Part shown: piece after piece, positions 29,110 to 37,507 of the stretch
How the letters are laid out: each line of letters begins with the position of its first letter
How positions within the stretch are numbered: position 1 is the first letter of the stretch
From: Oscillospiraceae bacterium
Lineage (GTDB): Bacteria; Bacillota; Clostridia; Oscillospirales; SIG627
Direction: 5' to 3'
NCBI GenBank assembly: GCA_015065085.1
Contig: SVQW01000010.1
Coordinates: 35,012-99,011, forward strand
DNA: 64,000 nt
Translations under genes and position numbers: made by a program
The notes under the pieces: generated by a model
Seen by the model: the letters and a program-made list of their open reading frames with translations, nothing else
Database searches by the model: none
What the model was told of the DNA's origin: nothing

Positions 29110-29256
29110 CTATGCTTTAAAAAATATAATGCCTGCTGTAATAATTACAACCGCCTCCAGTACCACAAGCACCGCCTCCGGCAAAAAGAATGCTGTCATT
29201 ATGCCCACTCCGAAGGTGCACACAGAAATTCCTACGGCCTTTGAAAGATTACACAT
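29110..29256 (-). CDS. Small hydrophobic membrane peptide upstream of spoVM
   Basis: A 48-residue frame with a strong ribosome-binding site (CGGAGGGATAACTT before ATG). After a short polar start (MCNLSKAVG) it contains two hydrophobic stretches, about residues 9-24 and 29-46, broken by PE, so it is probably a hairpin membrane protein. I recognise no family. Its position 15 bases before the spoVM-like gene suggests a sporulation role, by association only. Confidence 0.6.
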   Translation of the reverse strand: MCNLSKAVGISVCTFGVGIMTAFFLPEAVLVVLEAVVIITAGIIFFKA

Positions 29257-29385
29257 AAGTTATCCCTCCGTAATTATTACAGGTGTTTTACTGTTATCAT
29301 ATTCAAGCGATACAAATTTGTCACAAAATAATATTGATTTTGTTCTCCGTGTGTGATAGAATGATATATTGAAAGGAACTTTGCC

Positions 29386-30180
29386 ATGTTTGATATAGGA
29401 ATTTCTACTGCCTGCTTTTATCCTATGTATCTGGAAAAAGCATTAGAACGTATTACAAAATTTGATATATCGGTATGCGAGATATTTTTCAACTGTTTTT
29501 CCGAATTGGAAATGTCGTTTGTGAAAGAGTTAAAAAGCATTGCCGACTGTCACGGAGTAAAAGTAGCTTCGGTCCACCCTTTTCTTTCGGGACTGGAATC
29601 ATTTTTGTTTTTTTCGCCGTACGACAGACGCTTTGGAGACGGATTGGATATTTACAAGAAGATGTTTGAAGCGGCACAGTATCTTGGCACCCGTTATTTT
29701 GTGCTCCACGGCGCTTATCCCGCCTCTTTTTGCGGGATGGATGAATATGTCCGGCGTTACAATATGATTTCGGACGCAGCCTTACAGTACGGAATAATCC
29801 TTACCCACGAAAACGTTTCACGCACAGTAACCGCCGACGCCGATTTCATAAGCCATATGAACGTTGCCTGCAATAGCAGTATCAACTACACCTTTGATTT
29901 AAAGCAGTGTATCCGCGCCGAAAACGACCCTCTACGCATGATTGAAGCGATGGGAAATAAAATCAAAAACGTTCACATAAATGATTTTGATTTTGCAAAA
30001 AAAGAATGCCGCCTGCCTTGTGACGGCAACTGCGACATTCTCTCTGTACTGAAAAAACTTAAAGAAACGGGTTACGACGGAAATCTGATAATCGAGGTGT
30101 ACAGTGATAACTACTCTAGTGACGACGATATTGTCAATTCAATCTCAAAGCTGAGAGAGCTTATAAAATCCTCGCTTTGA
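29386..30180 (+). CDS. Sugar phosphate isomerase/epimerase (third in window)
   Basis: A 264-residue TIM-barrel protein of the xylose-isomerase-like superfamily: strand DIGISTACFYP, then VKVASVHPF, YFVLHGAYP, ILTHENVSRT, YTFDLKQC, KNVHINDFD and GNLIIEVYSD, which carry the usual metal ligands. AAAGGAACTTTGCC precedes ATG. It stands alone, so its pathway is not evident. It overlaps the convergent membrane-protein gene by 20 bases at the 3' end. Confidence 0.87.
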   Translation: MFDIGISTACFYPMYLEKALERITKFDISVCEIFFNCFSELEMSFVKELKSIADCHGVKVASVHPFLSGLESFLFFSPYDRRFGDGLDIYKKMFEAAQYLGTRYFVLHGAYPASFCGMDEYVRRYNMISDAALQYGIILTHENVSRTVTADADFISHMNVACNSSINYTFDLKQCIRAENDPLRMIEAMGNKIKNVHINDFDFAKKECRLPCDGNCDILSVLKKLKETGYDGNLIIEVYSDNYSSDDDIVNSISKLRELIKSSL

Positions 30181-30646
30181 GTCCATCGGCAAAGAATTCG
30201 TCAGCTTCAAATGCTACACTGCATTTTGCACCATTAAATTCAAAAATATAATACAGTATGTCATCGGACATAAAATTCTGAGTATAGTTATACGAGGTTT
30301 TTATATGTCCGATTTCTTTTTTATGCTCTTTCAGCTCGGCTTTATTGTACACCGCCACTGCTGTAGAAAGATCAAGATTGCATAGTATAGTTTCTCGGTT
30401 TCCGCTTTTTTGCACAATGCTAAAGTTCTCGTCGGTAATTATGTATCTGTACTCATATATAAAATATCTGGTAACAGTAAGAATGAAAAGAGCAAGGCAA
30501 AGAAACATTCCGGCTTGAAACAGCCATTTGAACGGGAAACCATTGATATTAAGCGCCGCAAAAAGAAGCGCTGTCAAAAACAGAAACAAAATATATATTA
30601 ATGCTTTCCGAGGTTTTCGCTGAGGAGTGTATATCATTTCACGCAT
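30161..30646 (-). CDS. Two-helix membrane protein of unknown function
   Basis: A 161-residue protein with two hydrophobic helices near residues 14-30 and 36-55 and a cytoplasmic beta-rich tail. The overall plan (two helices, then a domain with [11 protein letters not shown]) recalls bacterial PH-like membrane proteins, but this is only an impression. The start at ATG 30646 overlaps the DUF1846 stop by 8 bases; ATG at 30637 is possible. Its 3' end overlaps a convergent gene by 20 bases. Confidence 0.65.
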   Translation of the reverse strand: MREMIYTPQRKPRKALIYILFLFLTALLFAALNINGFPFKWLFQAGMFLCLALFILTVTRYFIYEYRYIITDENFSIVQKSGNRETILCNLDLSTAVAVYNKAELKEHKKEIGHIKTSYNYTQNFMSDDILYYIFEFNGAKCSVAFEADEFFADGLKARIL

Positions 30647-32126
30647 GGTAAAGCTTCTTTGTCTGATACTTGGGCTCATATGTTATATTCACACCAAGCT
30701 TCTGAAAAACATTCTCATCCACGCGGGAAAGAATAACGGAAGCGTGCGCATCACAGCAACGAAGCTTTGAAAGCTGCTGCATTGCAAGTGCCGCTGCGGG
30801 GTCGGTAACAGCACAGATGGACAAGGCAATAAGTATTTCATCGGTGTGCAAACGCGGGTTGTGATTACCCATATGGGTGGTTTTAAGAGCTTGTATAGGC
30901 TCTATTATTTCGCGTGCTATAAGCTCCTTTTCGTGGTCAATACCCGCAAGATGCTTAAGTGCATTCAAAAGAACTGCTGCCGATGCACCCAAAAGAGAGG
31001 ATGTTTTACCGGTCACTATCGTTCCGTCATCAAGTTCAATTGCCACTGCAGGCATTCCCGTGCTTTCAGCAACCGAAACAGCCGCCTCGGCAACCGTACG
31101 ATCCTTAGTTGTGATGCCCAGCTGGTTCATTATCAAATCAATTTTATAAATCTCGTTTTCATCCGCCGACATACCTTGACGGTGCGAGCAAAGAGCGCTG
31201 TAATATCTGCGGAGTATTTCCTGCTTGGAGGCTTCACTAACCGCCTCGTCGTCAAAAATACAGAAGCCCGCCATATTTACGCCCATATCGGTGGGACTGT
31301 TGTAAGGAGACTTACCAAGTATTCTTTCAAGCATGGTATTGAGAACGGGGAAGATTTCCACGTCTCTGTTATAATTTACACTTTTTGTGCCGTAAGTATC
31401 AAGGTGATATGGGTCTATCATATTCATATCGTTAAGGTCGGCAGTTGCCGCCTCATATGCAAGATTTACCGGATGCTTGAGGGGAAGATTCCATATCGGG
31501 AAGGTTTCAAACTTTGCATATCCCGCCTTGATTCCCCTTTTGAACTCATGGTAAAGCTGAGAAAGGCATGTTGCCATCTTACCGCTTCCGGGGCCGGGTG
31601 CCGTTATAACAACAAGCTTTCTGGTTGTTTCGATATATTCATTCTTACCAAAACCGTCATCGCTCACGATAAGCTGGATATTAGCGGGATAATCCGGTAT
31701 GGGGTAATGCTTATAGGACTTCACACCAAGGGCTTCCAGACGGTTGAGAAATGCGGCAGCGGCAGACTGTTCGCGGTAGTGAGTTATTACGACACTTCCT
31801 ACATAAAGCCCTATTTCTCTGAACGCGTCAATAAGCCGGAGAACATCAGAATCATAGGTAATACCAAGGTCTCCGCGACGTTTATTTTTCTCTATATCAT
31901 CGGCGCTGATAACAACAACTATTTCGGCATCATCCTTCATTTCGAGAAGCATTCTGACTTTACTGTCGGGTTTGAAGCCGGGAAGCACACGGGAAGCGTG
32001 ATAGTCATCGAAAAGCTTGCCGCCAAATTCAAGATACAGTTTTCCGCCGAAACGGTCTATCCTTTCTCTGATTTTTTCAGATTGAAGCTTGAGGTACTGG
32101 TCGTTATCGAATCCGATTTTATTCAT
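30639..32126 (-). CDS. DUF1846 family protein
   Basis: A 495-residue cytoplasmic protein whose N-terminus ([20 protein letters not shown], then [25 protein letters not shown]) is diagnostic for DUF1846, a family conserved in Bacillota. A nucleotide-binding-like loop, [11 protein letters not shown], lies near residue 180. The fold is known from structural genomics but the function is not. The start at 32126 lacks a clear ribosome-binding site and follows a small palindrome. The next gene overlaps by 8 bases. Confidence 0.9.
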   Translation of the reverse strand: MNKIGFDNDQYLKLQSEKIRERIDRFGGKLYLEFGGKLFDDYHASRVLPGFKPDSKVRMLLEMKDDAEIVVVISADDIEKNKRRGDLGITYDSDVLRLIDAFREIGLYVGSVVITHYREQSAAAAFLNRLEALGVKSYKHYPIPDYPANIQLIVSDDGFGKNEYIETTRKLVVITAPGPGSGKMATCLSQLYHEFKRGIKAGYAKFETFPIWNLPLKHPVNLAYEAATADLNDMNMIDPYHLDTYGTKSVNYNRDVEIFPVLNTMLERILGKSPYNSPTDMGVNMAGFCIFDDEAVSEASKQEILRRYYSALCSHRQGMSADENEIYKIDLIMNQLGITTKDRTVAEAAVSVAESTGMPAVAIELDDGTIVTGKTSSLLGASAAVLLNALKHLAGIDHEKELIAREIIEPIQALKTTHMGNHNPRLHTDEILIALSICAVTDPAAALAMQQLSKLRCCDAHASVILSRVDENVFQKLGVNITYEPKYQTKKLYHA

Positions 32127-32174
32127 TACTTTTGCAATGCCGCTGCATTGTCCGTCCTTTCAAAAAATACAAAA

Positions 32175-32191
32175 CACCCCGTCACGGGGTG
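32175..32191 (-). terminator. Terminator between DUF3787 and DUF1846 genes
   Basis: Stem CACCCCG/CGGGGTG with a TGA loop, followed on the minus strand by TTTTGTATTTTTTG. Confidence 0.85.
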
Positions 32192-32267
32192 CTTTGCGAT
32201 GAGCCCTTATAATTATATCATCTATAAGAAAAAATTTCAAGAGCTTTTTTCAAAAAATCAAATAAAT

Positions 32268-32441
32268 TTAAAGTTTGTTTTCTATCGACCAGTCCCGTGC
32301 CTGCCTGACGGCGCTTTCAGAAGGTATTGCCGCATTGGTATCGGGGTCGCGTGTGCTGTCATCTGCAAGAGCGTGGGTTTTGTAGGGAGGTTCTCCCTCT
32401 TTGAGGTTTCTGTTTTTCTTTTTAAGTTTGGATTCCTTCAT
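32268..32441 (-). CDS. DUF3787-like small protein
   Basis: A 57-residue, highly charged protein: MKESKLKKKNRN at the start, then HALADDSTRDPDTN, IPSESAVRQARDW and ENKL. The C-terminal half fits the DUF3787 pattern of small clostridial proteins. AAGGAGAG lies 5-6 bases before ATG at 32441; a longer frame from 32474 would contain this site and is rejected. No known function. Confidence 0.7.
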   Translation of the reverse strand: MKESKLKKKNRNLKEGEPPYKTHALADDSTRDPDTNAAIPSESAVRQARDWSIENKL

Positions 32442-32463
32442 TATTCTCTCCTTATCAAAAATA

Positions 32464-32488
32464 AATGCCCACATATAATGTGAGCATT
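32464..32488 (-). terminator. Terminator after the DUF1836 gene
   Basis: Stem AATGCTCACAT/ATGTGGGCATT, followed on the minus strand by TATTTTTG. Confidence 0.7.
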
Positions 32489-32498
32489 CAAGAAGAAA

Positions 32499-33029
32499 TT
32501 ATTCAACGAAATTTTGCTTTTTTGAAGCGATGATACGTCGGGCAAGAATAAGATTTGCAAGTGACATCACTGCAGCTCTTATCGCAACCACCTCGCGCGG
32601 AATAGCCTCATCCATCATGCCGTTTGACATATCCTTGCCCGTAAAAGCAACATGAAGTGCATTTTCCAGCTCATCGCAAAACAAATCGTACACCTGCTGT
32701 GAATTGTATTTTTTCAGCATTACTTCGATGCTTTCGCATATTTCCGAAATGCTCATAAGTCTTTTTAAAAGACACACCACAAAAAGATACGCAAGCTGAA
32801 GTCTGCCGTATCTCTTGTTTACGGGCGGCTTTACAACCTTCTGCTTTACATAGTTGTTTATCATGGTGGAAGTTATTATTTTCTGATCCTTCGATTCCGC
32901 AAAAATCTCAAGCTTCTTTTCCAGATAGGATACCACCTGATCCATATAAAGCTCTATTTCAGGAAGCTCATCCCATCTGGGAAGATGAAATTCAAGTATA
33001 TCATTTTTTTCAATATCCGTGTTTGGCAT
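32499..33029 (-). CDS. DUF1836 family protein (predicted HTH-type)
   Basis: A 176-residue soluble protein with the DUF1836 hallmark FHLPRWDELPEIELYMDQVVSYLEK and then ITSTMINNYVKQKVVKPPVNKRYGR, which resembles the DNA-binding helix pair of MerR-type regulators. The C-terminal half is helical. Members are uncharacterised, probably transcription regulators. GAGAGGTTATTC precedes ATG. It lies divergently from the acyl-CoA ligase gene across 197 bases and could regulate it. Confidence 0.85.
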   Translation of the reverse strand: MPNTDIEKNDILEFHLPRWDELPEIELYMDQVVSYLEKKLEIFAESKDQKIITSTMINNYVKQKVVKPPVNKRYGRLQLAYLFVVCLLKRLMSISEICESIEVMLKKYNSQQVYDLFCDELENALHVAFTGKDMSNGMMDEAIPREVVAIRAAVMSLANLILARRIIASKKQNFVE

Positions 33030-33150
33030 GAATAACCTCTCGAAAATATAATATTCAAAGTCATATCATAACAATTGAATATAGTATAGCATTATTATGT
33101 TCACAAGTCAAGACATTTTTTATAAATTTGTTAAATGATTATGTATGCTA

Positions 33151-33179
33151 TTGACATGATTTCAAAAATCTGATATAAT
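33151..33179 (+). promoter_or_regulatory. Consensus promoter of the acyl-CoA ligase gene
   Basis: TTGACA (33151-33156), 17-base spacer, TATAAT (33174-33179). The predicted transcript begins near 33186, just before an inverted repeat. Confidence 0.9.
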
Positions 33180-33198
33180 AGTATGCGAAACTAAATGA

Positions 33199-33216
33199 AT
33201 GGTTTTTTTAAACCAT
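33199..33216 (+). repeat. Inverted repeat in the ligase 5' leader
   Basis: ATGGTTT-TTTT-AAACCAT lies a few bases past the predicted start point and directly against the GGAGGG ribosome-binding site. It could be an operator or a translation-blocking hairpin. Confidence 0.45.
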
Positions 33217-33226
33217 GGAGGGTTAT

Positions 33227-34915
33227 ATGAAAAAGAAAGAGTTTGAGTATCTAAATCCGACAAAATTCAGTTCTATCAAGGAAATGCTTGAAATTGCCGA
33301 AAGAGAAGCCGGCGATAAAACCGCCTTTAAATACCGAATAGCAGGCGATGCGATAGAAGCCGTAACTTACCGTGATTTCGTAAGACGCACACGCGCTATC
33401 GGCTCACAGTTAAGAAAGATGGGCTTTGGCGACAAGCACATTGCTCTGACCGGTGAAAATTCCTACAAGTGGATAACTGTATTTCTCGCCGTTATCAATT
33501 CTCCGGGTGCCTACGTTCCAGTAGACAAAGAGCTTCCTTTTGACGATATAGTGAGAATAGTAAACGACAGTGACAGCCAGATACTGTTTTATTCAAAGAA
33601 ATTTGAAAAGGAACTGCGTGAAAACACCGACAAGTTTCCCAATATCAAGTATTATATCGCTCTGGACAGCGAACAAGAGGACGGAATGTTCCTTTCCTAC
33701 GACAAACTGGTTGAACGCGGTGAAGAGCTTCTTGACAGCGGTTACACCGAGTATCTTGATAACGTAAACGACACTTCCGAAATGCGTCTTTTGGTTTATA
33801 CCTCAGGTACAACAGGCCTTGCGAAGGGCGTTATGCTTTCCGAGGACAACATGGTTTCCTGCATTTATCATGGTCTGCGTGTTGAAACCATATACGAAAC
33901 CTGCCTTTCCGTGCTTCCTTACCATCACACATACGAAGCCGTAATCGGTCTGCTGGTTTCTCTGCACCATCACTCTACCATATGTATAAATGATTCTTTA
34001 CGTAATACTCTTAAGAATCTCCAGGAATTCAAGCCGGAGTACATTTTTCTTGTACCTGCGTTCGCCGACAGTTTCTACAACAGAATATGGGCTTCTGCCG
34101 AAAAAAGCGGCAAAGATAAGATGCTCAAGGTGCTCATCAAGGTTTCCAACGGCCTTATGAAAGTTGGAATCGACCTGAGAAGAAAGCTGTTCAAGAGTGT
34201 TCTTTCTGCGTTCGGTGGCGAGCTCAAACAGATAGTTGCGGGCGGTGCACCCATCCGACCTGAAATAGGCGCTCTGTTCAACTCCATCGGTGTTCCGCTT
34301 ATAAACGGATATGGTATCACCGAGTGCTCTCCTCTGGTTTCGGTAAACCGTCTTGATGACAACATTCTGGAATCGGTTGGTTACCCGTTGCCATGTGCTC
34401 AGGTAAGAATTGATAATCCCGAGGATGGTATCGGTGAAATCTGCGTAAAAAGCCCCACAGTCATGATGGGTTATTACAAGCAGCCCGAAGCCACTGCAGC
34501 AGTTATCAAGGATGGTTGGTTCTTCACGGGTGACTACGGCAAAATTGACAGCGAAGGCAGAATTTATATCACTGGACGTAAGAAAAACATTATAGTCCTG
34601 ACCAACGGAAAGAATATTTATCCCGAGGAAATCGAAGAATATATAATGAACAGTCCTTATGTAAGTGAAGTGGTTGTATTCTCCGAAAAGAACGAAGAAG
34701 GCGAAGAAATCGCACTTTGTGCCGAGGTTTTCCCCAACTATGACAAGATAAAAACCGACGGAATAGAAAATGTGCTTGAAACAATTAAGGCAGAGGTTAA
34801 AAAAGCATGTGCAGTCCTCCCCTCTTACAAGCATATCAAAAACGTGACAGTGAGAGAAACCGAGTTTGAAAAGACTACTTCCAAAAAGATCAAGAGAAAC
34901 AGTGTAGGAAAATAA
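33227..34915 (+). CDS. AMP-dependent acyl-CoA synthetase (long-chain fatty acid ligase type)
   Basis: A 562-residue ANL-superfamily enzyme that adenylates a carboxylate and transfers it to CoA or a carrier. Motifs: YTSGTTGLAKGVM (P-loop-like), the NGYGITECSPLVS motif, TGDYGKIDSEGRIYITGR and, near the C-terminus, the TSKKIKR lysine motif. ATG at 33227 is chosen because GGAGGG lies 4-5 bases upstream; the earlier ATG encloses that site. It stands alone between a consensus promoter and a strong terminator. The exact acid is unknown. Confidence 0.92.
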   Translation: MKKKEFEYLNPTKFSSIKEMLEIAEREAGDKTAFKYRIAGDAIEAVTYRDFVRRTRAIGSQLRKMGFGDKHIALTGENSYKWITVFLAVINSPGAYVPVDKELPFDDIVRIVNDSDSQILFYSKKFEKELRENTDKFPNIKYYIALDSEQEDGMFLSYDKLVERGEELLDSGYTEYLDNVNDTSEMRLLVYTSGTTGLAKGVMLSEDNMVSCIYHGLRVETIYETCLSVLPYHHTYEAVIGLLVSLHHHSTICINDSLRNTLKNLQEFKPEYIFLVPAFADSFYNRIWASAEKSGKDKMLKVLIKVSNGLMKVGIDLRRKLFKSVLSAFGGELKQIVAGGAPIRPEIGALFNSIGVPLINGYGITECSPLVSVNRLDDNILESVGYPLPCAQVRIDNPEDGIGEICVKSPTVMMGYYKQPEATAAVIKDGWFFTGDYGKIDSEGRIYITGRKKNIIVLTNGKNIYPEEIEEYIMNSPYVSEVVVFSEKNEEGEEIALCAEVFPNYDKIKTDGIENVLETIKAEVKKACAVLPSYKHIKNVTVRETEFEKTTSKKIKRNSVGK

Positions 34916-34924
34916 TTCATACCA

Positions 34925-34959
34925 AACCGCAGAGCGTTGGCTCTGCGGTTTTTCTTTTT
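34925..34959 (+). terminator. Terminator after the acyl-CoA ligase gene
   Basis: An 11-bp stem (AACCGCAGAGC/GCTCTGCGGTT, loop GTTG) with TTTTTCTTTTTTT behind it. Confidence 0.93.
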
Positions 34960-35538
34960 TTACCACCACAAAATATAGTATGCATCAATACGCACGAACA
35001 ATTCCCATGCAAAAGCTTCAAAATATGCAAACACCCGTATTTACGTATAATTATTTCTCAAAAACGAATTAACATTTATTATCATTTTGTTAATATTTTC
35101 TCCTGTGGTATAACTTTGAAAAAAACTTAAAACCAACTAAAGCAAATCTGTCGTTTTGGTTTTCACCACAAACAAAGACGTTATTTTGCGCCGGTTAATG
35201 TGGAAAACTCTGCGGATTGTGTGTATAACTCGATAAATCCACTGCAAAAGTCAAAAGTTTTCCACATTTGCCGTGCGGATTATGTGCAAAACTTTGAAGA
35301 AATTAAACCACAATCGTTTTATGTAAATTCTGTGATTATACCGATTTGTTCACATTTTTCACAAAAAACAGGCTTATACTGCGCACTTTACCGCAGGTTG
35401 CCTACATATGGTTTTACTTTTCAAAAAAATGCATGTTTGGTAAAACTATGTTTTATACTATATGTTGAAATATTAACTTTTTTATGGTATACTTAATTCA
35501 GGTTGAATAAACACTCAAAAATCGGAGTATTTTGTCAG
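34960..35538. other. Gene-free 580-bp region holding a DnaA-box cluster
   Basis: No credible gene is seen. Within 35199-35363 there are six 9-mers close to the DnaA box TTATNCACA: 35199-35207 (minus, TTTTCCACA), 35220-35228 (minus, TTATACACA, perfect), 35258-35266 (plus, TTTTCCACA), 35283-35291 (minus, TTTTGCACA), 35346-35354 (plus, TTGTTCACA) and 35355-35363 (plus, TTTTTCACA). A very AT-rich stretch follows at about 35410-35500. A 98-residue frame across the cluster has no ribosome-binding site or protein-like composition. Confidence 0.55.
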
Positions 35539-36990
35539 ATGAAAAAAACTATATTGCCATTTTTTTGTATATTTACGCTTTTTATTTTAATCGCGTGCAC
35601 AACCATAGGCCCCGAGCTGATTGAAGGCGATAATGATATACCAAACGAAACAAATGATTTTCATGAGCAGATTACCGGTGATGAACAAAGTTCACCAACC
35701 GATGTAATTTATGATTACAACGCAAGAGATTTCACAATAGCAATGTACAATGACAGCTTATTCCTCCCTCAGGCGAATTCTTCGCCAATTTCAAACAAAA
35801 TTCTGGAGCGCAATGCCAAGGTTGAAAAAGCATACAACATCAATATCAAATCTCTTGAAGGTGTCAACAAAGACAACTTCGTTGCTGAGCTTCACAGCCG
35901 ATACGCCGCCGGTCTTTTTTGCGGCGACCTTCTGGTTATTCCAAACTATATGTTGCCGTTATTTGTATCGCAAAATCAGCTGATGAGTGTTAAAGCGCTT
36001 CCCTACACCGATCTTAGTGCAGATTGCTTTGACAAAGCTGCCATTGACTCTGCCACCATCGGAAATTTCGTGCATGCCGTATATGGTGACCTTACCTATC
36101 TGCCCGACAAATCCACCTGCGTGTTTTTCAACAAGGATTTCGTGCAGGAGTACAATCTTCTCAGTCCGTACGAAATGGAGAAAAAAGGCACCTGGACCTG
36201 GGACAGTTTTGATGTTCTGGCGAAAGCGGTTATAAAAGATGTTAACAACAACCGTATTGCCGATTTTGATGACATATACGGTTTATGTTCTTCTTATTCC
36301 AGATTGGAAATGGTAGACATCATGTGGGCATCATGCGGAGAACCTTTTTTTGAAAACAATCCGCCTTATGCGCCAAAAATGATATTTAATAACGAAAAAA
36401 CCAAAAATATTATTGACAAAATCCGTCGTTTATTATATAATGAAGTCGACAAAATATATATTTACGGTGTACAAGGACTTTCGGGCTATGAGCTCTTTCT
36501 TCAGGGACGCGGTCTTTTCTGCATCGCACCGCTGGACAAAGCAAGCGAAATATCCGCTGCTGGGCTTAATTTTGGCATAATGCCTTTGCCGAGGCTTACA
36601 AAAAAAACCGATTTTCGTTCGTACATGGATGATTCCGCAGATGCGGTTTGCGTAATGAACAACATTCCCGATTCGGAGTTCAGTGGCAGAATACTTCAAA
36701 AGCTTGCTTCCGAATCCTCCTTCAACAACATAGATTACTACAAAAAGTATTACGTAACCAATTTTCTGACAGACAATTCTTCGGCATTGATGATGGACGA
36801 GATATTCAAAAATCCGTATTACGACCTTGCAACCACATTGGGTGCCTGTTATCCCGAGATTGCTGCCGCATCAGACGAAATAATCTTTTCACATCTTGCC
36901 ACAGGCATTTCCTTCGACACACTTTACGAACAGAATATTCAGCCTTTTGAAAGCTTTGCAAAAACATCATTTACGCATAAAGGAGAGTAA
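35539..36990 (+). CDS. Extracellular solute-binding lipoprotein (family 1)
   Basis: A 483-residue lipoprotein: signal peptide MKKTILPFFCIFTLFILIAC, with Cys20 as the lipid attachment site. A polar linker follows, then a periplasmic-binding-protein fold resembling sugar-binding proteins, including the calcium-loop-like DVNNNRIADFDDIYGL and GTWTWDSFDVLAK. No permease or ATPase genes are adjacent, so it either works with a distant ABC system or has another envelope role. ATG at 35539 is chosen because it gives a proper signal peptide with GGAG upstream. It is followed after one base by a small secreted protein and a SpoIID/LytB protein. Confidence 0.82.
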   Translation: MKKTILPFFCIFTLFILIACTTIGPELIEGDNDIPNETNDFHEQITGDEQSSPTDVIYDYNARDFTIAMYNDSLFLPQANSSPISNKILERNAKVEKAYNINIKSLEGVNKDNFVAELHSRYAAGLFCGDLLVIPNYMLPLFVSQNQLMSVKALPYTDLSADCFDKAAIDSATIGNFVHAVYGDLTYLPDKSTCVFFNKDFVQEYNLLSPYEMEKKGTWTWDSFDVLAKAVIKDVNNNRIADFDDIYGLCSSYSRLEMVDIMWASCGEPFFENNPPYAPKMIFNNEKTKNIIDKIRRLLYNEVDKIYIYGVQGLSGYELFLQGRGLFCIAPLDKASEISAAGLNFGIMPLPRLTKKTDFRSYMDDSADAVCVMNNIPDSEFSGRILQKLASESSFNNIDYYKKYYVTNFLTDNSSALMMDEIFKNPYYDLATTLGACYPEIAAASDEIIFSHLATGISFDTLYEQNIQPFESFAKTSFTHKGE

Positions 36991-36991
36991 T

Positions 36992-37507
36992 ATGAAAAAG
37001 TTATCACTAACCGCTACCGTAATCATTATTACAGTATGTGCCGTAGTCGCAGGACTGTTTTCGGCAATGGCAACCGACACCTCGAATGACCCGCTGGTCA
37101 CCATGAGTTATGTTGAAGAAGTGCTGGCTCCCCGTCTGAAAACTGAGCTCACTACATATATTCAAAATAATTTCAGTTCTTCGGCCGGTGCCTCCTCCGG
37201 TACAAACGGCGAAGCTACTGTTATCAATTCGGGATATACCGTTGTTAATATGAAGCTTAATCAGGTGCTGTACCCTCTCTCGCCAACCGAAATAATACTC
37301 CGTTCCGGAAAAGCTGTTGTAGTATCTCCTTTCATGGATCAGGGTATAAATGACCTTACAGCCGGTATTGAGCTTTATAACAATGACGAGCTCCCCAGAT
37401 ATCATTATTGCCTCATTCCGAGGGGCGACGACGGACGTATTGTCGTTGCTACAACCGATGAAATATACATTATGGTGAGAGGAGAGTTTGAGATACGTGA
37501 ACAATAA
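36992..37507 (+). CDS. Secreted or membrane-anchored protein of unknown function
   Basis: A 171-residue protein with an N-terminal signal/anchor helix (about 6-26), a Ser/Ala/Gly-rich linker near 60-75, and a compact beta-rich domain (VVVSPFMDQGINDLTAG and YHYCLIPRGDDGRIVVAT). AAAGGAGAG lies before ATG at 36992; the frame opens further upstream but inside the previous gene. It begins just after the solute-binding protein and overlaps the SpoIID/LytB gene by 11 bases, so the three are probably one envelope operon. I do not recognise a family. Confidence 0.75.
   Translation: MKKLSLTATVIIITVCAVVAGLFSAMATDTSNDPLVTMSYVEEVLAPRLKTELTTYIQNNFSSSAGASSGTNGEATVINSGYTVVNMKLNQVLYPLSPTEIILRSGKAVVVSPFMDQGINDLTAGIELYNNDELPRYHYCLIPRGDDGRIVVATTDEIYIMVRGEFEIREQ

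Noticed and set aside
30846..32483. 545-residue plus-strand frame opposite the DUF1846 gene
   Set aside because: The minus-strand protein is a clear family member with proper operon context; the plus-strand frame has no motif or ribosome-binding site.
35200..35496. 98-residue reading frame over the DnaA-box cluster
   Set aside because: No ribosome-binding site, unlikely composition, and the DNA is explained better by the repeated boxes.
35199..35500. Chromosomal origin oriC at the DnaA-box cluster
   Set aside because: No dnaA, dnaN, gyrB or rnpA-type neighbours are present, and my small hand sample shows no change of GC skew across the site. It is kept only as a DnaA-box cluster.
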